From positions 125,996,976 to 126,060,975 of the forward strand of contig NC_061116.1 in assembly GCF_002878395.1 (NCBI RefSeq): a stretch of DNA of 64,000 nt. Reading direction: 5' to 3'. Below the pieces are notes generated by a model. It did not search any database, was not told the origin of the DNA, and saw only the letters and a program-made list of their open reading frames with translations. Made by a program: the position numbers and the translations under genes. Within the stretch, counting starts at the first letter, position 1. Each line of letters begins with the position of its first letter. The DNA comes from Capsicum annuum (taxonomy: Eukaryota > Streptophyta > Magnoliopsida > Solanales > Solanaceae). This document shows positions 47,201 through 57,438 of the stretch, piece after piece.

Positions 47201-50200
47201 GCTGAGAATGTTCTAGGTTCAACTAGGATTGATGAAAATGGTGAAACCATTCTTCAGTATGGGAAAAGGTAACGAGTCCACCTGGTTGTTTGATTCTTGA
47301 ACGTACTAGTTTGGAAGATGTCCATTTAATGATAAAATCCATTATGTAGGTGTGGGAGATGTAAGCTGGAGAATGTCAAGATATTGAATGATGGAATTGA
47401 TTGGAATGCAAGGGAAAATTTATACTGGAAGCACGATGTGCAGCGGTTTGAGGCAGTAAAGGTGATACTTCACGGAAATGCAGAATTTGAAGCAGTAGAT
47501 GTTATATTGCAGGTTTGCCTAACTTTAGACTGTATGATTACCATTTGAGTATGCAAAAATGCAGTTGTGAATTCTTGTTGTACTTTGCAAATATGACCGT
47601 ATTGGTAAGTTATCACTAACTTATGCAAATATGACTGTATTAAGTTGTATTTTATAGTTTTCAGTCCCAGATTGCCCTTGGAAGAGGGAGGGTTTGTTAA
47701 AAGTAAATAAACAAGCTACAGGGAAAGATAATGTCAGCGATACTGACAATTTCCTTTTCCCAGGGTCATGCTACCGTGGTTTGGTGTTTCTGTTAGAAGG
47801 AACTTGAAGTATATGGCTTACATATTTCCTTATTATTTATGATTTGGTCTTACTGTGCTTTTTTGTTTTATGAGATGCTGAAATGCTCCTTTATCTTGTT
47901 TTTTTGAATGCAGGGTAATCATGTTTTTGAAGTTCCAGATGGTTACAAAATGAATATAACAACAGGAGATTCAGGTTTCTGGAAGATTTGATCTAATATA
48001 TGCCTGGTTTACTTTTTCATGATCGTGTTAGACACATATTTATACAGAGGCATTTCATATTGATTAATGGTGGCATTAAACTGTCCCGCTACAACAACAA
48101 CAACATACCCCGTGTATTCCCACAAAGTGTGTCTGGGGAGTGTAAGTGTACGTAGTCCATGCCACTACCTTAGATGAAGCAAACTTTCGTCTTGCTATTG
48201 TACAAAAATCACTTTAATAACTAACTACATTTTACCAATTTTCGACTTATTACTTTTTAAATAATAAAAACGATTTTGATAAATCAAATCTAACAAGCCT
48301 TGTTGTACAGGTTGAGAAATTAGAGGGAGGAGAATTTGAAAATTTGTGGCTTGATTATTCCCTCAAGCTAGTTGGATTAAATAGTGTTATAGAGAATGTA
48401 AACAAGGAAGGAAACTAATAAGAATATTACACAATATTCTAGGTGCCTATTTATGGGGATTTGAGGATATTCCCACATCTACATTATTTAAATATAGAGA
48501 TATTCTCATATGTAAATTATCTAGTAATGATATCATATTTAACACTCTCCCTCAAGCTGGAGTGTATAAGTCATATGCTCTTAGCTTGCCACAAATATAG
48601 TCATCTCTGGATCTTCAGAGTGATTTTTTGAAAATATCCGCCAGTTGATCTTTCGAGTTGACAAAACTTATGGAGATATATCCCGACTCTATCTTCTCTC
48701 GAATGAAGTGACAATCTATCTTAATGTGCTTCATTCTTTCATGAAATACAATATTAGAAGCGATGTGTAGTGTAGCTTGGTTATCACAAATCAATTTCAT
48801 CAGTTCAACTTCCATCTTCAATTCTTGGAGAAGTTTTCTCAACCATATAAGCTCACACGTAGCCAATTCCATAGCTTGATACTCCACCTCTACACTTGAT
48901 CTAGCCACAACATCTTGCTTTTTTTACTTTTCTAGGATAACCTGAAGTGGACCACCTATCAGAAGGAGACCCAACCCAATTTGCATTAGAATACCCAACA
49001 GTGTCGGTGTGCCCCTTGTCTTTCTACAATAAACCTTGTCAGGGAGAGCTTTTGATACATCACAGAATGCGAATCACTGCATTTCAGTGACTATCACAAG
49101 GTGATTGTAGAAATTGGCTAACTATACTAACAACAAATGAAATGTCTGGCCATGTGATCGTAAAGTAGTTAAGTTTGCCAACAAGTCTCCGATATCTGCT
49201 ACGATCTTTTAGAGGCTTCCTTGTCCAGGAATAAGCTTAGTATTTGGATCCCTGGGAGTGTCCATATGTTTGAAAGGTGTTGTTTGAGTTGAGAAATACC
49301 TTCATGATCATCACTTGTGATAACAATATCATCAGCATAAACAATTAAAAAGATACGTTTGCCATGAGATGAATGAATGACTGTAAAAAATGGAGTGATC
49401 AACTTTTATTCGAATCATTCCAAACTCTTGGACAACAACTTGAAAATGACCAAATCATACTCTAGAAGATTGCTTGAGATCATAAAGACATCGGCGAAGT
49501 CTACATACTAGTCCAGTCTCCCTCCCTGAGCAACAAATCCTGGTGATTGCTCCATATAAACCTCTTCGGCAAATTCTCCGTGAAGGAATACGTTTTTTAT
49601 GTCTAGCTTGAAAATGGGCTAATGTTTTATTGCTGCCATAGATATGAGAAGACGAACTGAAGCCATCTGGCAACCAATGAGGAAGTATCTCCATAGTCAA
49701 TGCCATAAATCTAAGTGTATCCCTTAGCAACTAGTCTCGCTTTGAGACGATCAATAGCTCCATCTGAACCTACTTTAACTGTGAATACCCAACGACAACC
49801 AACCGTGGTTTTACCTTTTGGTAAAGGAATAAGCTCCCAAGTACCATTATCACGCAAAACAGTCATTTCTTCAATTATAGCTTAATGCTAACCTGGATGA
49901 ACCAATGTATCTGCCATAGTCTTAGAAACTTTGACAGTGGATAAGCTAGTAATAAAGGCATGATATGAAGGTGATAAACGATGATAGCTTAAGTAAGTAT
50001 AAATAGAAGGTTAATTGCAGTAGTTCCAGTACCTTTGCAAAGAGCAATGGGAAGATCATCTAATGAGTGCTCGACCGGAGCAGGAGACATTGTTATATTT
50101 TGTGTACCTATATCAAAGTTGGAAATACTAACTGGATTAGCAGGCTCGGGAGGATGCTAGGGTCGTCGAGAATAGACCTTAAGAGAATGAGGTGAAGTAG

Positions 50201-53200
50201 GGGGTGGAATAGTTGGAATTGGAAGAACGGTTGATATGGTCTTTTAATTTTTCGTATTAGGAGAAAAATACGAAGAAAACTCAAAGAAGGTAACATCTAC
50301 TGAGATCAAGTACTTATTAGTGGAGGGGTCAAAGCATTTGTAACTTTTTCATAGACGAGAATTCAAGAAAGATATATTTAAAAGCCTTGTGTTGAAGTTT
50401 GTCTTTTCGAGGGGTAAGGTTATGAATAAAACAAGGGCAACCAAACACACATGGAGGAAGGCGAAACAAATTATGGTCTGGATAAGAGGATTGAGTATGG
50501 ACTCTTGCACTGCAAAACAAAAGAAGGCATATGATGATTAAATAACAAACAGTAATAACAACATCACCCCAAAAACGTAAAGGACATTATTGTGAATAAG
50601 CAATGTCGTAGCTGTTTCAATTAGATGTTTGTTCTTACGCTCAACAACTCCATTTTGTTGAGAAGTATATGCACAAAAAGGCAAGTGCAATATGATGATT
50701 AAATAACAGACAATAATAATGACGTACGATGATTAAATAACAGACAGTAATAACGGCATCACCCCAAAAACGTAAAGGACATACAGAAGAAGGCATACGA
50801 TGAGTAAATAACAAATAGTAATAACGACATCACCCCTAAAACGCAAAGGACATGATTGTGGATAAGCAATGTCGTAGTTGTTTCATTTAGATGTCTGTTA
50901 TTACGCTCAACAACTCTGTTTTATTGAGGAGTATATGCAAAAGAAGACAAGTGCAATATGCCATGAGATGACATAAAAGAAGAGAAAAGGGTAGCAATAT
51001 TATCTGGTATCATCACTGATTAGCTTTTTAACGGCAGTACCAAATTGATTGCGAATTTCAACCCAAAATTTCTGAAAGATGGACAATAACTCAGATTTAT
51101 TTTTCATTAAGAATAACCACGTGCATCGAGAATAGTCATTAATGAAAGTCACAAAAATAATGAAAACCCAAGGAAGAACGGACACGACTTGGATCCCATA
51201 TATAAGAATGAACAATTTCAAACATAGAGGTGGCCCTTATTATTGATGCGCTTTGGGAAAAAGGAATGAGTGTGCTTCCCAAGCTGACACTATTCACATT
51301 CTAACAAAGATAGATTAGATAACCTGGGAAACATTTTCTGGAGTTTCAAGAGACTGAGATGACCTAGTTGATTATGGAGCAATTCAATGGAAGTAGTGGA
51401 AGTGAAACCAATATGTAGTTGTTAGGTGGATAGCAAGTACAATCCCTATGACTCATGTCCTTTTCCAATTATTTGTCTCGTGTTTCGATCCTGGAGAATA
51501 ACAAAATCATCAAGGAAGGTTATAACACATTTCTGGTTTTTGGTTAATTTGCTAGTGGAAATAAGATTATGCGGACATTCAAGTGCAAAAAGAATTGATC
51601 TTAAAGACATGGAAGGCAGGGGGTGAGCTATATCCCTTTTACTACAGTTTTGATCCATTAGCCGAAGTCACAATGGAGAGTATAGAAGGGTTAGTAAGAG
51701 GAGAGTATTTTTGTTACTAGAAATATGGTCTGAAGCACCAGAATCAAGAATCCATTGTTCCTGAGATGAAGACTACTTGACATAAGCAAAAGAGTTACCA
51801 GGTTGCATTGTCAAGTAGCTCATGAATTTGATGATTGTTGCCTTGATGTTTGGTACAGTAGGTAGTCAATATAGTCTACTGCAGTTAAAGTTATAGAATA
51901 GATGATTCATCCTTGAAACCAGGCGTGGGCAATATACCATTTCCGTTATGAGCGACATTTGTTGTATATCTAGGGTGGTCATTATCGTGTGGAGGCATGA
52001 TTTATGACCAAAAAGATGTATAAAGCAGGTGTAACAAAAAATTGACAGAGATTATTTTTTTCCAAGAATAGAATCTGTTTCTGCTACTCTGTTTTGTAGA
52101 TTTTTTTTTTGTTTCTGTGGTTCTGTTTTGCAGAATCTGTTGAGAAAAAGAAGAAAAATGAGTGCTCTGATACCATGAGAAATTAGAGGGAGAAAAGAGA
52201 ATTTAAGAATGTCTTGATTCCCTCAAGCTAGTGAGATTAAATAGTGTTACGGAGAATGTAAATAAGGAAACTAATAAGAATATTACACAACATTCGAGCG
52301 GCCTAATTGTGGGGATTTGAGGATATTCCCATATCTACGTTATTTAAATATAGAGACATTCTCATATCTAAATTATCTAGTAATGATATTGCGCTTCTGG
52401 ACACTTGGAAGTAATTTCTACATACTTTTCTCAATAGAGTTATTCTTTGCATATTTTCACCTTAGCATCTTCTTCTTAGTGAGGTATTTGCTAAACTATT
52501 AGAAAAGATGTTGCACCAATATACCTGCCAGGGTATATGTGTACCTGCATTTATTACCGAAAGGCCTTGTATAAACCAGGTATATTTACCAAACATATTT
52601 TCACCTTAGCATCCTCTTCTTAGTGAGGTATTTGTTAAACTATTAGAAAAGATGTCGCACCGATATACCTGCCAGCGTATATGTGTACCTGCATTTATTA
52701 CCGAAAGGTCTTGTAGAACCCAGGTATATTTACCAAACTTTAGTAACATAGTGGTAGTAATTACATTGTATATACAGATATTAGTATAGATACATTCTCT
52801 ACCACAAAAGCGTGGGTTAAATAAAGGTCATACTGGCAGAGTATACATGTACCTGGATTCTACAAGGCCTTTCAGTAATAGCTGCAGTTACATGCGGGGT
52901 AAATAAAGGTCAGTCTGACAGGGTTTGAGAAAGGAAGCTTGAATAAATGCAAGTTTCCTGGGGCAGTAGGCTTAAGTTGGAAAATGATCTTGGTGATATA
53001 TATATAGTCCACTTCCCAGAAAACCTTTTGATTTCCAATTGGGTGAGGATTCCCATCTACAGAGAAGTTGTGATACGCGAAAGACAAGGGAAACACGAGA
53101 CAACTCCAAAACAGTCCGCAAATCTTAAGGATCCGAGGACCCTTTTGGAGACCACTCTCGGATTCACTACAACAGCAACAATACGAGATAACAATGGTGT

Positions 53201-56200
53201 ATTTGACACCCAAAACAACCACAAAACGTGAAGAACAAGATGACAACAAGAACATAAATTTTTGGATTCAAAAAGGACCCAAAAACAGTCCACTATACAA
53301 GATAACAAGAAGAAAAGTAAAAGATAGATAGTGAGGCCAATATTATGACAAGAATAAGAAACCAAGTGTATATCATACATTAAACCCCTAATAAATTTAA
53401 TTATAAAAACCACACTCTTACGGTGACCACCAAGGGAATGAACTCACCTCAAGATCTACCGTTTCCAAGCGAAGATCAATATTGGCTTTTCCAAGCCCTA
53501 TGCTAAGGATTGCTTTTCCAAGCCTTACAACTAAGGGTGTTACACTCTCAAAAGAGAGAAAATATGTCTTTCAATTCTTCATCATTCAAAATCTGCAAAG
53601 AAATGAGCTAAAATGACCTATTTATAGTGTATTTCAAAAGAAGACAAAAAGACCACTTTGCCCTTAATGATAGGTGCGGCCATGGTGTGTAAATACACCA
53701 TGTGTAATGTCCAAAATGTCCTTAATTAAGGTCCAAAAACGTGAGTCCTCAATCTTAAATGCTCCCAGCAATCTTCCACACGCGAGATTGCTTTAAGTTA
53801 TGCTCAAAACGGGTCCTCCATGCATGTTCTTGTATTCTCGAGGTGACCAAGTCTTGAGCCTCTATATTTTGGCCTCCAAAGATGTCATCAAAAGATAAGA
53901 TGGCCATTTGTCCCGCGTCATCCTCCCTTTCTTGAAAAGGATTCGACCTCAAATCCAAACCTTGCAAAACCGAAGAGAGGACAAACAAATACAAACTCCT
54001 CATGGCATGAGGGTTAGGGTTAGCATAACAAATCATCTCAATATGCTAAGGTTGCACATATTTGCAATATAACCAAGAATCCTTTGAAAGGAATATTAAA
54101 AACTCAATAAAAGATGTACAAAGGATTTGGTTATAGGATACATCAAGAGTGACACTTTGCTTGTCATGTATACCAAGCAAAAAGTTTGGTGCACCAACAT
54201 CACCATTTCTAAATTTGGCACCGGGGTTAAATGGGAAAAGTGGCCATAGACACGGGTCTCGACAACACTTCCCTTTCCCGTGGTCTACACCCAAACTAAA
54301 CGACATACTCTCTACAATAACATACATATCATCCAAAGAAAATAGAGAGTAAGGAAAGGTATCACTCAAATCGACTTCTACTAAGGTGCTCTCATGTGTG
54401 TACTCACTACTAGTTTCCCAATAATCACCATGAGTACTCTCAACAATGAAATTGGCCAAAGTAGAAGAAGAAGTAGCTTCCTCAACTACACATTGCTTAC
54501 CCTTAAGAGTACTCTCATCTTTCAAGAAGAGATTTCACTCTTTAAGAGGAATGTTGTCACACCATAGTGGGTTAGCATATAGCTATAGCTTCCAAGGCAA
54601 GCTATACCATCATTTTCACTACTAGGTTCATTAGGAGTGTTTAAATCATCTTCAAACAAGACATTATACCTAAAAAGAGTGTGATCTACCTCACGGACAG
54701 ATTTGGAACAAGCAAGTTCCTCACTCTCTAAATGATCAATATCAAGTTTCAAGGATGTTTCAAACACAATATTACCTCAAGAAGAGCTCTCGGGTTCATT
54801 CTCACTTTGTTGACCAACATTTTCAAATACTTCACTCACTTGAGTCCTATTAAGCACATCACACACACACTCAAGTGGTGGACAGTTTTCACAAACAAGT
54901 TGATCAACACCCATTACACAAGACGATGTACTTCCATTCAACATATAGGCTTCAACGCTAGGTGGACATAAATCGATCTCACAAGAGGAGTCAATTTCAT
55001 CATCAATAGGATCAACTAGTGCATCCACACTCACAATATGTACATCATCAACAAAAGGCAATGAATCATTAGACTCATAAATAAGTAAGCTACTACTCAC
55101 ACTCAATGGATTACTGGCCATACAATTATCATTCACATGCATGAAAGTGTAAGAGTTAGCTATTTTACCTTGAAGATCTTGACTGGACTCTTTCTTGCCG
55201 TGAGGTGAAGGTCCTCCATAAACTTAGGCAGCAACTTCCTTTTGACATTGGTCGCCTTCGCTTGCCATGTTGGTACCTACACAAATGTTCATAGAAATAG
55301 AAGGAGAACCAAAGTTAGCACGGTTTGGTGGTAATTCCCTCACTTCGCTCAACACAACCTCTCCTTTTTCCACTCTTGGATTACCACCTTTCACTCCCTT
55401 ACTCCTCTCAATCTTTTCTCTCTCATAATAATTTGAATTGGAGTAGGTAGGAACTTCTTTTTGCGGCCCGGGCAGAATGTACGAATCGAGGCAATTTCCC
55501 CATCGGTCTCTTACAATATTAGGCCAATTTTGCATATTTGGAACTTTATGTTGTGCAAACCAATCGGCGCCCAAGCTCACATGACGATAGGTTATGGGAA
55601 AAACATCACACCACACCTCCTCATGGTAATTAAATTGGGAGAAGACAACTTTTACCCTCTCGATAACCTTAAACCTGTCCAAGAAGTATGGAACAAGTAA
55701 AGGCTCGCAAAATAACCCCTAGTAATCAACCATGGATGGAACAATGTAGTTTCTATAGTACGTATCATTTAACACAACGAGGCAGCCCGGTATCCCACAA
55801 ATGGTCACCTTTCCGGAGTGTACACTCCTTCTCGGATAAAGCACATGAGTACCCCTCGGTTTTGGAGATGCATACCCTCTTCTTCTCATTGGACAACCTA
55901 CACTATAGCTAGTATAACCATTCACACTATATCGACCTTGATAAGAAGTACTACAAGGTGGAGAATATGAATCTTCATAAGGTTTGCGAACGAAAGGGAT
56001 AACCCTTTCGTTTGGAGTGGGGAGTACAAGACTCCTCACATGTCCTAACTTCATCATAAGATCCATCACGAGGTCCTACATCATCTCCAAAGTCACCATA
56101 AGCACTAGGCACTTCATTCACCTCATTTTCTCCCTCAAAACAGTAACTTTCACTATTTTCATAGCCTCCGCAATCTCCCTCAACTTTGTAGCCATAAAAC

Positions 56201-57405
56201 CTCTCACTACAATCATAGTCTCCCATGTTGTTGTCACAATAATCCCCGGCTATCGAAGACATGTTCCCCTTATATTACCTTTTAAACCTACAAAATGAAC
56301 AAACAAGATTAGTAGTAAAAGCTCCTCACCAACACTTGTATTCACTCACTTTTGTGATCCCCACAATTTGGAGCGGCGAATATTGAAAGTTGTTTATATT
56401 CCGGTAGTCAATAAGATGTCAATTCTACTTGGCGGCCGGAATAGATTCTTGTTTGATCGACTCAAGACACAAAACAAAATCTACTTACGAACTTGAAACA
56501 AAGAAGTTACGACGAGTTAAAAAATAAGAAAAGCACATAAATAACGAAGACACGAAAGAAACGGACTCAACAACTAATCTACAACTAAGTAGGTGATTAC
56601 TAGTTGCTAATTAGTATTAGAACCAACAACGAAACTAAGGGACAGTAAAAATGAAACTAAGAATCTAAATTGAGCTCGAAAATATTGTGTGAACAGTAGC
56701 AGTGATGACGTGGCAACCACGTATTGGTTCGGTTTTATCAAGTTTTAATCACCATTCTTGAAATTTTTATTCCTTATAATTTTGGAATGGAAGACAATTG
56801 GTATTTGGAGGGAAAGAACAAGTCTTGTAACTCTTTTCAAATTCAACTCAAAAGGTGAGATTTGACTTGTACTAGTTCCACATGAAATATGGAAAAATGG
56901 TTGAAAAAGTTGATGTCAAGTCTATTAGTGATGTGAACTAGTCCTTTCACCAACAACTACTACAACTTTTCTTTCACCTTTTGTAGATTTAAAGTTCACT
57001 TTTCTTGTGTTAACAAAAGATGAAAGGGTGAAGAACAACAAGAACCCAACAACAATGTTTCAAGAACGACAACAAGAAGTCCAACACTCAACTACAAGGT
57101 CACCTTCGGCCAAGCTATAACAACAACATCAACACGGCCAACTTCAAATCCATAAAAACAAGAACAACAACAATTGGCCAAGCTTATGTTCACAACAACT
57201 TTCAACAAGTTCAAGCTCAAGTTTAGATCTAGACTCAAAGTGTTAGTGGACAAGAAAACTAACACTAGAAACAACAAAACAAACAAGAACACTACTAGAT
57301 CTAGACATACAACAAACAAATCTCGGCCAAGACACGACAAGAACACAATTTTGGTCAAGAACACAAACACGGACAGATTGCTATTTTCTGGAAATTTCAG
57401 TTTTC

Positions 57406-57438
<33 letters not shown>

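Larger units (their letters stand above)
48314..52390 (-). mobile_element. Decayed copia element in intron 16
   Basis: Minus strand: 5' LTR 52390-52176 (outer end altered), primer site TGGTATCAGAGC at 52164-52175, degenerate gag-pol, purine tract, 3' LTR 48544-48314 (231 bp). The LTRs share TGAGAAATTAGAGGGAG, AGTGTTA(T/C), CTAATAAGAATATTACACAA and ATCTAGTAATGATAT. The outer 5' boundary is unclear because the sequence diverges after 52390. Confidence 0.85.
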
